Source of the DNA: Streptomyces chartreusis NRRL 3882
Lineage (GTDB): Bacteria > Actinomycetota > Actinomycetes > Streptomycetales > Streptomycetaceae
Reading direction: 5' to 3'
Length of the DNA stretch: 64,000 nt
NCBI RefSeq assembly: GCF_900236475.1
Contig: NZ_LT963352.1
Coordinates: 248,001-312,000, forward strand
Part shown: piece after piece, positions 43,741 to 52,366 of the stretch
Layout of the letters: each line of letters begins with the position of its first letter
How positions within the stretch are numbered: position 1 is the stretch's first letter
Program-made: the position numbers and the translations under genes
The notes under the pieces: generated by a model
The model's input: the letters and a program-made list of their open reading frames with translations, nothing else
The model's database searches: none
Told to the model about the DNA's origin: nothing

Positions 43741-44070
43741 ATGAGCGTAGTCAAGATCAATGTGCTGACCGTGCCCGCCGAGCAGCGGGAGACGCTGGAG
43801 AAGCGGTTCGCCTCCCGCGCGCACACCGTGGAGAGCTCCGACGGGTTCGAGTGGTTCGAGCTCCTCCGCCCCGTGGAGGGCACCGACACCTACCTCGTCT
43901 ACACCCGGTGGCGTGACGAGGCGTCGTTCCAGGCCTGGATGGAAGGACCGATGAAGGCCGCGCACCAGGGCGGCGGCGAGGGAGGCGAGCGTCCCAAGCC
44001 CGCGGCGAGCGACTCGACGCTCTGGTCGTTCGAGGTCGTGCAGCAGGCGGCCCCCAAGGGCGCCTCCTGA
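43741..44070 (+). CDS. Antibiotic biosynthesis monooxygenase (ABM) domain protein
   Basis: 109 residues, dimeric ferredoxin-like fold. VVKINVLTVPAEQRETLEKR opens the fold, and SSDGFEWFELLRPVEGTDTY, then LVYTRWRDEASFQAWM, is the ABM/haem-degrading-like motif region (N/E-W-x-S style helix). Related actinobacterial proteins (MhuD/IsdG-like) degrade haem, others oxidise aromatics without cofactor. The end is Lys/Gly-rich. The start has only a GGGG upstream. Substrate unknown. Confidence 0.8.
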   Translation: MSVVKINVLTVPAEQRETLEKRFASRAHTVESSDGFEWFELLRPVEGTDTYLVYTRWRDEASFQAWMEGPMKAAHQGGGEGGERPKPAASDSTLWSFEVVQQAAPKGAS

Positions 44071-44086
44071 TCCGAAGGGAAACGCC

Positions 44087-44761
44087 CTAACCGTCGCCCT
44101 TCTCGGCCGCGAGGACGAGGATCGCGATCTGTACGCGGTTCTCCAGTCCGAGCCTGGTCAGGATGCGGTTGACGGTGCTCTTCACGCCGGCTTCGGTGAG
44201 GCCGAGCGACCCGGCGATCCGCGCGTTCGGGAGTCCGCGGGCGACCAGTTCCGCGACATCCCGTTCGCGCCGGGTGAGCACGTCGAGCGGGTCGCCCAGG
44301 CCGCCGGACACCAGTGGCGGCGGCAGGTCGGAGAACGCCCGGATCAGTCGCCGCGTGACGGTCGGCGCGAGCATCGCCTCGCCCGCCGCGACGACTCCGA
44401 TCGCCTCGACCAGCAGCTCCGGCGTGGTGTTCTTCAGCAGGAACCCGCTGGCCCCGGCGCGCAGCGCGGCGTGCACGTACTCGTCCAGGTCGAACGTCGT
44501 CAGCACCAGCACGCGCGGACGGGGCCCCGGGTGCGGCCAGCCCTGGAGGATCCGCGCGGTCGCCTCCACCCCGGTCATGCCGGGCATCCGTACGTCCATC
44601 AGCACCACGTCCGGGCACAGCTCGTACGCCGCCTCGACGGCCCGTGCGCCGTCCGCCGCCTCCCCGACCACCTCGACGTCCGTACGCCGCAGCATCGCCC
44701 GTAGCGCCGTTCTGACCAGCTCCTGGTCGTCCACGGTCAGCACCCGCACCGGAGGTGTCAC
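44087..44761 (-). CDS. NarL/FixJ family response regulator
   Basis: 224 residues. Receiver domain with DD at 11-12, phosphoacceptor D56 in DVVLMDVRMPGMTG and K in GFLLKNT. LuxR-type HTH at the C-terminus: LTRRERDVAELVARGLPNAR, IAGSLGLTEAGVKSTVNRIL. Its start overlaps the stop of the histidine kinase gene by four bases, so the pair is coupled. It would receive phosphate from that kinase. Target genes are unknown, but the divergent secreted serine hydrolase is a candidate. Confidence 0.93.
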   Translation of the reverse strand: MTPPVRVLTVDDQELVRTALRAMLRRTDVEVVGEAADGARAVEAAYELCPDVVLMDVRMPGMTGVEATARILQGWPHPGPRPRVLVLTTFDLDEYVHAALRAGASGFLLKNTTPELLVEAIGVVAAGEAMLAPTVTRRLIRAFSDLPPPLVSGGLGDPLDVLTRRERDVAELVARGLPNARIAGSLGLTEAGVKSTVNRILTRLGLENRVQIAILVLAAEKGDG

Positions 44762-46131
44762 CGGCCGTCCTCCGGCCGGAACGTGGCCACGACCCGCCAG
44801 CCGCCGTCCGGGACCGGTTCCGCGCGGAGCGTGCCGCCGAACAGCGCGGCGCGCTCGCGCATGCCGATCAGCCCGAGCCCGGAGCCGGGCATCGGGCGGC
44901 GGTCAGCGGCGGGTGCGTCGTTCTCCACCGTGACGGTCAACCGGCCCTCCCGGCAGGCCACTCCGACGCGTACGGGGACGGCACCGGCGTGCTTGCGCAC
45001 GTTGGACAGCGCCTCCTGTACGACGCGGTACGCCGAGACCTGCACGGCGGGCGGCAGCTCCGCGACCGGCCCGGTCACCGTCAGCGTCACCGGGCAGCCC
45101 GCCGCCTCGGACTCCCCGGTCAGCCGTTCCAGATGGCGCAGCGACGGCTGCGGGAGCGGCGCCGCCGCTGCCGGACCCGTGCCCCCGGCCCCCTCGGCGC
45201 CACTCTCCGGCGGCGGGTCCGCGAGCAGCTGGACCAGGCCGCGCATCTCGTCCAATGCGGTGTCAGCCGCCTCGCTGATCGCCGCCACCCCCTGGCCGGC
45301 GGCACGCGTGTCGTCCGGCAGTACGACGGTGACCGCGTGCGCCTGCAAGGCGATCGCGCTGACGTGGTGGGCCACCAGGTCGTGCAGATCGCGGGCGATC
45401 CGGGCGCGTTCGGCGGCCACCGCGCGCCGGGCGCTGACCCGCTGCTCGGCGCGGAGCCGCTCGGCCAGGTCACGCAGGCGCGCGGCGTCCGCGTACAGCC
45501 GGCGCCGTGACGCGCCCAGCAGCCATACAGCGGCGGCCATCGCGGCGGCCACCAGGCAGTCGGCGAGGCCGAGCGGTACGGCGGTGTCGGCCGAGGAGAG
45601 CACGTTCAGCCGCCCGTCGGCCACCTCCGGGACGAGCAGCACCGTGGTGAGCGCGACGGGGGCGAGGAGGCTGCGCGGCGCGGAAGTGTGTCGTGCCACC
45701 GAGTAGCACGCCAGGAACACGGTCTGGGCGTTGTCACCGACGGGGTCGAGCAGTTCACCCGTCACATAGCAGGCCGCCGTGGCGGCCAGCACCAGGCCCG
45801 GACGCGAACGCCGCCACACCAACGGCAGGCACGCCCCGACGAGCAGTGCGACGGCGGCGGCGGACGGGCCGACACCGTCGGGCCACGGCTGGTCCAGCCG
45901 GAGCAGCACCGCGACGCCCGCCAGGAGGGCGGCGGCGAGCACGTCCGCGGGGCGCCCGGCGAGCCTGCGGCGCAGCGCGACGGCAGAGGCCCGTAAGGAA
46001 CCGGCCCACGCCCGTACGGAACCGGCCGACACCCGTGAGGAACGGAGCGACGCCCGTGAGGAACGGGGCGGCTCCCCGACGGACCGTACGGCCCCGTCCG
46101 TTCCGTGCCGCCACCACGATCCCTCCGTCAT
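44758..46131 (-). CDS. Sensor histidine kinase (NarL-type, HisKA_3)
   Basis: 457 residues. The N-terminal 60 residues are basic and contain a four-fold seven-residue repeat (residues 23-50). Four to five membrane spans (60-205) with little outside loop follow. The HisKA_3 phosphoacceptor is H250 in RIARDLHDLVAHHVSAIALQ, then an ATPase domain with VVQEALSNVRKHAG (N box) and GSGLGLIGMRERA (G box). The ATG at 46131 follows GGAGCGGGC. It partners with the adjacent NarL regulator. The signal is probably sensed in the membrane. Confidence 0.92.
   Translation of the reverse strand: MTEGSWWRHGTDGAVRSVGEPPRSSRASLRSSRVSAGSVRAWAGSLRASAVALRRRLAGRPADVLAAALLAGVAVLLRLDQPWPDGVGPSAAAVALLVGACLPLVWRRSRPGLVLAATAACYVTGELLDPVGDNAQTVFLACYSVARHTSAPRSLLAPVALTTVLLVPEVADGRLNVLSSADTAVPLGLADCLVAAAMAAAVWLLGASRRRLYADAARLRDLAERLRAEQRVSARRAVAAERARIARDLHDLVAHHVSAIALQAHAVTVVLPDDTRAAGQGVAAISEAADTALDEMRGLVQLLADPPPESGAEGAGGTGPAAAAPLPQPSLRHLERLTGESEAAGCPVTLTVTGPVAELPPAVQVSAYRVVQEALSNVRKHAGAVPVRVGVACREGRLTVTVENDAPAADRRPMPGSGLGLIGMRERAALFGGTLRAEPVPDGGWRVVATFRPEDGR
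45989..46072. repeat. Four 21-bp tandem repeats inside the histidine kinase gene
   Basis: Four consecutive 21-base units (pattern G/A-CCCGT-N-AGGAAC-CGG...), the first two and the last two most alike. They are in frame and encode seven-residue units such as SRASLRS, SRVSAGS, VRAWAGS and LRASAVA in the cytoplasmic N-terminus. Confidence 0.8.
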
Positions 46132-46344
46132 GCCCGCTCCAACCCCCGTCCAAGTCCCCGCTCGCCGCGCGGTGTTCGCCCCCGCAGCCCGGCCGTCATC
46201 GTAGGACCGGCGCTCCCGGGAGACGCAGGACGCGAAACGAAAGTTGCCCCGCCGGTCCCTCCCGGCGGACGACGCCCGCCCATGGGCCCCGCTCCTAGCG
46301 TCGGTGGTGCTTCCGCACACGACGTCGTACCTCTGGAGGATCCC

Positions 46345-47571
46345 GTGTCACCGAACCCTTCCCGGCGACCCGCCCAGCCGCGCCGCCGCGTCACGCCGGG
46401 GGTCGCCGCAGCCCTCGCCCTGGCGGTCGCCGTGCCGCCGGCCGTCACCCACGCCGTCACGGGGACGAGCGGGGACGGTGGTTCCGCCTCCGCCGCCCCG
46501 CGGCACACGCAGTTCCAGCGCGAGGCAGACGCCGTGCGCGACACCGGCGCCGTCGGCGTCCAGGCCCGGGTGAGCGGCGGCCGGCACGGCCCCGGCACCG
46601 TGACGAGCGGCACCGCCGACCTCCGGACGGGCCGGCCCGTGCCCGACGGCGGCTACTTCCGGATCGCCAGCAACACCAAGACCTTCGTGGCCGCCGTCGT
46701 GCTCCAGCTCGTCGGCGAGCGGAAGGTGGCGCTGGAGGACACCGTCGAGAAGTGGCTGCCGGGCGTGGTGCGCGGCAACGGCAACGACGGCCGGAAGATC
46801 ACCCTCCGCCAGCTGCTCCAGCACACCAGCGGCATCCACGACGACTACCCCGGCATCGACGCCGCGAAGGACTACTACGAGGTCCGCTTCCGCCCGTTCA
46901 CCCCCGAGCAACTGGTCGAACGGGCGATGCGGCACCACCCGGACTTCCGGCCCGGCAAGGGCTGGGGCTACTCGAACGTCGGCTACGTCCTGCTCGGCAT
47001 GGTCATCGAGAAAGCCACCGGGCACACCTGGCACGACCAGGTACGGGACCGGCTGCTGAAGCCGCTCGGGCTGCGGCACACGTACTACCCGGGCGAGTCA
47101 CCCGCCGTACGGAAGCCGCACGCGCGCGGCTACCAGCGGTTCAGCACGAAGCCGAAGCTCGTGGACGTGACCCTGTACGAGGACCCCAACGCGTCCGGCG
47201 GCCTCATCGGCACCACGGCCGACCTGAACCGCTTCTTCCGCGACCTCCTCGGCGGCAAGGTCCTGAAGCCCGCGCAGCTCAAGGAGATGAAGCGTACAGT
47301 CCCGTTGAACGACGAGTTCCAGGTGCCGTACCCCGGCGCGCGGTACGGGCTCGGGCTGATGAAGAACAGACTGCCGTGCGGCGGCTGGTCCTGGGGCCAC
47401 GGCGGGGACGAGGTCGGCTACATGAGTCGGAACGCGGTGAGCGACGACGGCCGGGTCGCCGTCACCGCCTCGATGTCCACCGGGTGGGCCACCTCCGTCG
47501 AGGACACGCTGCGGCAGCACCGGGCGGGCATGCGGCTGGTCGCGAACGCGTTGTGCCGCAACGGCGGATGA
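46345..47571 (+). CDS. Secreted serine hydrolase (class C beta-lactamase/DD-peptidase fold)
   Basis: 408 residues. N-terminal signal or anchor (RRRVTPGVAAALALAVAVPP AVTHAV), then a penicillin-binding-fold domain with all three motifs: S109-x-x-K112 in FRIASNTKTF, Y-x-N in WGYSNVGYVLLG, and H-G-G in SWGHGGDEVGY replacing KTG. These enzymes act as D-Ala-D-Ala carboxypeptidases, esterases or D-aminopeptidases outside the cell; a true beta-lactamase role is uncertain. The GTG start at 46345 has GGAGG upstream. It is divergent from the kinase-regulator pair, which may control it. Confidence 0.88.
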   Translation: MSPNPSRRPAQPRRRVTPGVAAALALAVAVPPAVTHAVTGTSGDGGSASAAPRHTQFQREADAVRDTGAVGVQARVSGGRHGPGTVTSGTADLRTGRPVPDGGYFRIASNTKTFVAAVVLQLVGERKVALEDTVEKWLPGVVRGNGNDGRKITLRQLLQHTSGIHDDYPGIDAAKDYYEVRFRPFTPEQLVERAMRHHPDFRPGKGWGYSNVGYVLLGMVIEKATGHTWHDQVRDRLLKPLGLRHTYYPGESPAVRKPHARGYQRFSTKPKLVDVTLYEDPNASGGLIGTTADLNRFFRDLLGGKVLKPAQLKEMKRTVPLNDEFQVPYPGARYGLGLMKNRLPCGGWSWGHGGDEVGYMSRNAVSDDGRVAVTASMSTGWATSVEDTLRQHRAGMRLVANALCRNGG

Positions 47572-47602
47572 ACCGTACGGCGTGACGGCAGGGGTCGGTG
47601 AG

Positions 47603-47618
47603 GCCCCCCCGGGGGGGC
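47603..47618. terminator. G-C homopolymer palindrome between convergent genes
   Basis: GCCCCCCC directly followed by GGGGGGGC, a perfect 16-base palindrome without a loop, lying between the stops of the serine hydrolase and the convergent lipid kinase. It is probably part of a bidirectional terminator. Homopolymers this long are also prone to sequencing error. Confidence 0.4.
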
Positions 47619-47628
47619 GGGCCCGTAC

Positions 47629-48981
47629 TCAGGTGCGCAGGGAGCGCGAGGGCGCGGCGGTACGGCCGACCGCCGCCGCCAGCTTGCGGAGCCGGCGCCA
47701 GTCCAGGCGCGGTGGTGCCTCGGGGACCCCGGGACGGTCGCGGGGCACCCGGACGCGCAGGGCCCGGCGGGCGATGCGGCAGTGGACGGGGGCGGGCAGG
47801 GTGAGCGCCTCGCCGTCGAGGCCGACCTCCAGGTGCGAGGCGTCGGCCTCGACGACGACGTGCTGGGCGGTGAGCACCGTGAGCCCCTCCGGGCGCGGGG
47901 CCAGCAGGAGTTCGGCCGCTTCCACGGCGCTGTCGACACGGACGGCGAGCACGCCCAGCTTCCCTGAGTCGAGCCGCTCGCGCCGGCCGAAGCCGAACGG
48001 ATCGTCCATGCGGTACGGGTTGTTGCTCACCAGCACGGCCTGCGGGTCGGCGATGGTGGTGCCGTCGGCGCCGGCCGTCAGCCGCGGGCCGCTCTGCCGG
48101 GTCAGTAGCTCGGGCAGCCGGTCCAGGGCCGCGCCCACCTTGTCCTCGCGGTAGCCAGGGCTCTGGACGACGGCCCCGTACACACCGAACGACGCGTTGT
48201 TGACGAAGGGGCGACCGCCGGCGAAGCCCAGGTCGACGCGGAGTTCGACCCCGTCGGTGAGGGCGTCGAGGCACGTGGACGGATCGTCGCGGTCCAGGCC
48301 CAGATCCATGGCGAAGTGGTTGCGCGTGCCGGCCGAGATGACGAGGAACGGCAGGCCGTGTTCCGCCGCGACGGCGGCGACCAGGGCCTGCGTGCCGTCA
48401 CCGCCCGCGACTCCGAGCAGATCGGCTCCGTCCGCCACGGCGGCCCTGGCCAGGGCGGTGACGTCCTGGTGCTGGTCCGCGTCGAGGAGGACGACCTGGG
48501 CGCCCAGCGCCTCGGCCTTCTCCCTGAGGCCGAACCTCTCGACCTTGCCGCCGCCGGAGCGGGGGTTGAGCAGGAGGAAGGGGCGCTTCGGCGGTGGCGT
48601 GCGGTACTCCTTGACCCGCACTGGCCGCAGGCCCGTGCTGCGCAGGGCGTAGCGTCCGCTCCAGACCGCGACGCACCACAGCAGCAGGGACGCGAAGACC
48701 ACCCAGAGCAGATTGGCGGTCGCGAAGAGGGTGATGACGGCGACGGGGGTGACGACGGCCAGGGCGGCCGCCCCCGTGCGGGCCGGTCCCCGGCGGGACA
48801 GGACCCACCAGAGCGCGGCCGCGGTCAGGGCGAGTCCCGCGAGGCCGGCCGCGAGCAGCAGCAGTCCCTTCAGACCGCCGGACACGAGGGGCAGCAGCGC
48901 CGCCAGCGCGACCGCGGCAAGGGCTCCCCGGGCCGCCCATCTCTGCCGGCGGTGGTACCGCTCGCTCATCGCCGATCCCAT
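47629..48981 (-). CDS. Diacylglycerol kinase family lipid kinase with membrane N-terminus
   Basis: 450 residues. Residues 15-115 form three to four membrane helices (ALAAVALAALLPLVSGGLKG, LAVVTPVAVITLFATANLLW). The catalytic domain starts with FLLLNPRSGGGKVERFGL and has the nucleotide motif GVAGGDGTQALVAAVA, then VISAGTRNHFAMDLGLDRDD. The C-terminal beta-sandwich includes LEVGLDGEALTLPAPVHCRI. It should phosphorylate a lipid alcohol (diacylglycerol or a related lipid) at the membrane. The fused membrane part is less common than the soluble form. GGAGGAACC precedes the ATG. Confidence 0.88.
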   Translation of the reverse strand: MGSAMSERYHRRQRWAARGALAAVALAALLPLVSGGLKGLLLLAAGLAGLALTAAALWWVLSRRGPARTGAAALAVVTPVAVITLFATANLLWVVFASLLLWCVAVWSGRYALRSTGLRPVRVKEYRTPPPKRPFLLLNPRSGGGKVERFGLREKAEALGAQVVLLDADQHQDVTALARAAVADGADLLGVAGGDGTQALVAAVAAEHGLPFLVISAGTRNHFAMDLGLDRDDPSTCLDALTDGVELRVDLGFAGGRPFVNNASFGVYGAVVQSPGYREDKVGAALDRLPELLTRQSGPRLTAGADGTTIADPQAVLVSNNPYRMDDPFGFGRRERLDSGKLGVLAVRVDSAVEAAELLLAPRPEGLTVLTAQHVVVEADASHLEVGLDGEALTLPAPVHCRIARRALRVRVPRDRPGVPEAPPRLDWRRLRKLAAAVGRTAAPSRSLRT

Positions 48982-49302
48982 GTGGTTCCTCCGCTCGAGG
49001 GCGCGGGCGGGCCTTCCGGACCGCGCCCGGCCGTGAAACATGGTGCCCGCCGACGGATCGGCACGGCCACTGCCATCCCTGATGGCTCCCCCGCCGTGGG
49101 GCACGTCAGACGTGACGATCTTCCGGGGCGGAGCCATCGGTAGCGTACGCGGCCCCCCGAGCGCGGGTCCGCGCACCGGGGCACATCGGCGACCTCCCAC
49201 GCCGCCGCGGTCGGCACGGGATCCGCTCCCCCTCTTGACCTGGTGAGTCTTATTACGCAACTCTGCTGCCACAGTTCCTGTCGACGAGGAGGCCGGCACG
49301 CG

Positions 49303-49809
49303 ATGGAGTGGACGGGCGCGCGGTACGCGGACGGACCGACGGTCGAGGTGACGACGTGGATCGCCGCCCCGCCGGGGCCGGTGTGGGCGCTGGTGTCGGA
49401 CGTGACGCGGATGCCCGAGACGAGCGAGGAGCTCCAGTCGGTGCGATGGATCGACGGGGCCACCGGTCCGGCGGTCGGGGCCAGGTTCGTCGGGCGGAAC
49501 AGGCATGAGGCGTACGGCGAGTGGGAGACGACCTCCACGGTCGTCGCGTGCGAGCCCGGCCGGGTGTTCTCCTGGGCGGTCGGTGATCCGGAGGAGCCCA
49601 GCGCCGTCTGGCGGTTCGGCCTCGCGCCCGAGAACGGCGGGACCGAGCTGTCGCAGTGGATGCGGATGGGGCCCGGCCGCTCCGGGCTCTCCCTCGCGAT
49701 CGACGCCATGCCGGAGAAGGAGCAGAAGATCGTGTTCGTGAGGTTGCGGGAGTTCGAGCGCGGCATGACCGCCACGCTGGAGCGCGTCCGGCAGTGGGCC
49801 GAGGCGTGA
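49303..49809 (+). CDS. SRPBCC family protein, LLM-linked
   Basis: 168 residues. VEVTTWIAAPPGPVWALVSD, then VTRMPETSEELQSVRWIDGA, is the SRPBCC opening, followed by a helix-grip core and a final long helix FVRLREFERGMTATLERVRQ. The ATG at 49303 has GAGGAGG upstream, and an alternative start 20 codons earlier adds a Cys-rich tail that is unlikely. The stop overlaps the start of the next gene (TGATG), so it is coupled to a F420-type oxidoreductase, suggesting a joint reaction on a hydrophobic substrate. Confidence 0.85.
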   Translation: MEWTGARYADGPTVEVTTWIAAPPGPVWALVSDVTRMPETSEELQSVRWIDGATGPAVGARFVGRNRHEAYGEWETTSTVVACEPGRVFSWAVGDPEEPSAVWRFGLAPENGGTELSQWMRMGPGRSGLSLAIDAMPEKEQKIVFVRLREFERGMTATLERVRQWAEA

Positions 49810-50867
49810 TGCGGACGGCGACGACCGTCGAAGCGGCGGGCCTCGGCCCCTGGTCCCGGCAGGCCGACTTCGTCGTCGAGGCCGAGAAGCTCGGGCTCGA
49901 CATCTGCTGGGTGGCCGAGGCGTGGGGTTCCGACGCCCCGTCCGCCCTGGGCTTCTACGCGGCCCGGACGGAACGGATGCTGCTCGGTTCCGCGGTCATG
50001 CAGGTCGGGACGCGCACGCCGGTGGCTCTCGCCCAGACGGCGATCACCCTGTCCAACCTGTCCGGCGGCCGCTTCGTGCTCGGCCTCGGCCCGTCCGGTC
50101 CGCAGGTGATGGAGGGCCTGCACGGGGTGCCGTTCGCCCGTCCCCTGGTGCGCATGCGCGAGACGGTGGAGATCGTGCGGCAGGTGTTCGCGGGCGGCAG
50201 GATCTCCTACTCGGGCTCCGAGTTCAGGATTCCGCTGCCCGGCGGGGAGGCGGTGCCGATGCGCCTGTCCATGCGCGCCGAGCACGCCGTGCCCGTCTAC
50301 CTGGCCGCGCTGTCGCCCGCCATGCTGCGGCTGACCGGCCAGGTCGCGGACGGCTGGCTCGGCACCAGTTTCGTACCGGAGGGCGCGTCGGACGCCTACT
50401 TCGCCCCGCTGGACGAGGGGCTGGCCGCCGCCGGACGCGACCGCGCCGGCTTCGACGTCTGCCAGGGCGCCGAGGTCGCGTTCGCCCCGGACGAGGAGGC
50501 ACTGGGCGCCATGGTCGCGGGCCGGAAGAAGGAACTCGCCTTCAGCCTGGGCGGCATGGGCTCCGCGTCGGCCAACTACTACAACCGGGCCTACAGCCGG
50601 CAGGGCTGGGCCGAGGTCGCGGCGGAGGTGCGGGAGCGCTGGCAGGCGGGCGACCGGGACGGTGCGGCCGGTCGGGTCACCGACGAGATGGTGCTGGCCA
50701 CCACGCTGATCGGCACGGAGGAGATGGTGCGGCGGCGGCTGCGCGTCTGGCGGGACGCCGGAGTGGACACGGTCCGTCTCTACCCGGCCGGGGAGAATCT
50801 GGAGGACCGGCTCGACACCCTCGGCAGGGCGATCGAGTTGGTCCGCGAGGTCGGCGACGCGGCCTGA
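49809..50867 (+). CDS. LLM class F420-dependent oxidoreductase (coupled to SRPBCC)
   Basis: 352 residues, luciferase-like TIM barrel. The first strand is short, beginning TTVEAAGLGPWSRQADFVVE, then EKLGLDICWVAEAWGSDAPS, RMLLGSAVMQVGTRTPVALA and NLSGGRFVLGLGPSGPQVME. The ending LIGTEEMVRRRLRVWRDAGV DTVRLYP is typical of F420-dependent members. The ATG shares its A with the stop of the SRPBCC gene. It may reduce or oxidise a substrate presented by the SRPBCC protein. Confidence 0.88.
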   Translation: MRTATTVEAAGLGPWSRQADFVVEAEKLGLDICWVAEAWGSDAPSALGFYAARTERMLLGSAVMQVGTRTPVALAQTAITLSNLSGGRFVLGLGPSGPQVMEGLHGVPFARPLVRMRETVEIVRQVFAGGRISYSGSEFRIPLPGGEAVPMRLSMRAEHAVPVYLAALSPAMLRLTGQVADGWLGTSFVPEGASDAYFAPLDEGLAAAGRDRAGFDVCQGAEVAFAPDEEALGAMVAGRKKELAFSLGGMGSASANYYNRAYSRQGWAEVAAEVRERWQAGDRDGAAGRVTDEMVLATTLIGTEEMVRRRLRVWRDAGVDTVRLYPAGENLEDRLDTLGRAIELVREVGDAA

Positions 50868-50928
50868 ACACGGGGGCGGGTAGGCTCCGTTGCCGATCAC
50901 CGGGCGGCACGAACAACAGGGGGGCTCC

Positions 50929-51627
50929 GTGCGGGCCATGGCTACCGTGACGACGACCGCGCTCGCATGCCTGCTGGCGGGTGCCGCACTGACCGGGTGC
51001 GGGGCCGGCGGTACCGGCGAGGAGAAGTCCGCCGGCGACATCCTCGACGAGGCCAACGCGACGATGCGGAAGCTGAAGTCGGTCACCGTGGACATCACCA
51101 ACCGCACGACGAGCGGCGGTTCGGTCACCAACCGCCTCGTGACCGACCTCGACAGCCGGTGCAGATCCAGGACGACGTGGTCCGGCGGCGGCACTCTGGA
51201 GCAGATCCGCCTCGGCGAGACCGACTACGTCCGGCCGAACCGGGCGTACTTGCAGAAGTGGAAGAACTATCCGGGCCTCACCGGCGAGCAGAAGCTGTGG
51301 GTGAGGACGCCGGTGGACCCGGCCGGCAGGGGCCGCGACGGTCTCGCCTCCTGCGAACGGCCCTTCGACTCCTTCGGCACGGCACGGAAAGGCGGCTCCA
51401 CCCGCGTCGAGGGCACGAAGGCCGTCGAGCTGATCGTGACCGACAAGGCGGACAAGGCGGGGACGTACACCTTCTACGTCGCGACCGAAGGCAAGCCGTA
51501 CCTGCTCAGGACGGTCTACAAGAGCGCCGCGCAGCACACCACCACCTCCTTCGGCGACTTCGACGAACCGCTCGACATCCGGGCGCCGAAGGCGGGCGAG
51601 GTGCTGAGCGTGCCGGGCGGCGGCTGA
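50929..51627 (+). CDS. Lipoprotein, LppX/LolA-like
   Basis: 232 residues from the GTG at 50929, which follows GGGGGG. The signal peptide ends in the lipobox LAGAALTGC. The mature chain, SAGDILDEANATMRKLKSVT, VDITNRTTSGGSVTNRLVTD, LRTVYKSAAQHTTTSFGDFD, is a strand-rich half-barrel in the same general class as the lipoprotein at 41815. Two further cysteines (SRCRSR and ASCERPF) may pair. It may carry a hydrophobic ligand at the cell surface. Confidence 0.78.
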   Translation: MRAMATVTTTALACLLAGAALTGCGAGGTGEEKSAGDILDEANATMRKLKSVTVDITNRTTSGGSVTNRLVTDLDSRCRSRTTWSGGGTLEQIRLGETDYVRPNRAYLQKWKNYPGLTGEQKLWVRTPVDPAGRGRDGLASCERPFDSFGTARKGGSTRVEGTKAVELIVTDKADKAGTYTFYVATEGKPYLLRTVYKSAAQHTTTSFGDFDEPLDIRAPKAGEVLSVPGGG

Positions 51628-51849
51628 TCCGGCGGCGCAGGAGAGCGGGCGATCACCGACAGCGCTTTCCGTTGGAATTCGGCAGCAATTGGCCGAGCGG
51701 GGCGAATCGGCTCACAAGGGCTTGACGGGGCGGGATGTGCTCGGCCTACTGGAAGGCGCAGCCGGCCGTGTCGGGGGTCTGGTCCGGCGCGGGCCCCTTG
51801 GGGGCGAATGGCTCCGTCCTCCCCCGCCGAGACGCAGGTCAGGGGTCTG

Positions 51850-52251
51850 ATGGTGCGGCGACGATGGGCAACGGCGGTGGGCCTCGTGGCATGCCTGCTG
51901 TTGCTGCATCTCGTCGTCCCGGGGCTCGCGCAGGGCGGGCGCACGGCTGAGGCAGCGGTCACGGTGGCGGTGGACGCGGTGGAGCCGGGGGCGGTTTCGG
52001 GCGCCGCATCCGAAAGCGCCGGGGGCGAAGGGGCCGGGGAGCCCTGTCCTTGCGAGGAGGAGCCGTCGGTCCGGCAGCCGGCGGCACGGACTCAGAGGGC
52101 GGCGGGAGCGGGCCGGCCGGGCGCCGTGGTGACCGGCGCGTCCCTGGTGGACCGGGGTGGTACGGACGTCCGAGCGGCGGCAACGGGCCGGCGTCCCGGG
52201 GCGGTCGCGTCCGCCCCGAACGCCGTCGAGCTACAGACGTTTCGCTGCTGA
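51850..52251 (+). CDS. Possible small secreted or membrane-anchored protein
   Basis: 133 residues from ATG 51850 (AGGGG upstream). One hydrophobic segment, WATAVGLVACLLLLHLVVPG, follows MVRRR, then a Gly/Ala/Val/acidic low-complexity stretch with PCPCEEEP and a short Cys-ending tail. Codon use fits a real gene, but only the leader looks protein-like. Unknown function. It lies just upstream of the CelD/FemAB-like gene. 51628-51849 shows nothing else. Confidence 0.45.
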   Translation: MVRRRWATAVGLVACLLLLHLVVPGLAQGGRTAEAAVTVAVDAVEPGAVSGAASESAGGEGAGEPCPCEEEPSVRQPAARTQRAAGAGRPGAVVTGASLVDRGGTDVRAAATGRRPGAVASAPNAVELQTFRC

Positions 52252-52366
52252 GTGACGGCGGTACCGACAAGGGCCTGCGCCGTGCGGCCCGAGTACTGCC
52301 TGGTGCCGGTACGCGGTTGATGTGCAGGCCTTCGTGTGTCCCCATGCGATGACACAGGAGGCGGAG

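Noticed and set aside
46345..47571. Calling the secreted serine hydrolase a beta-lactamase resistance gene
   Set aside because: The fold motifs fit, but the HGG triad element and length fit DD-peptidase/esterase members equally well, and nothing indicates beta-lactam specificity.
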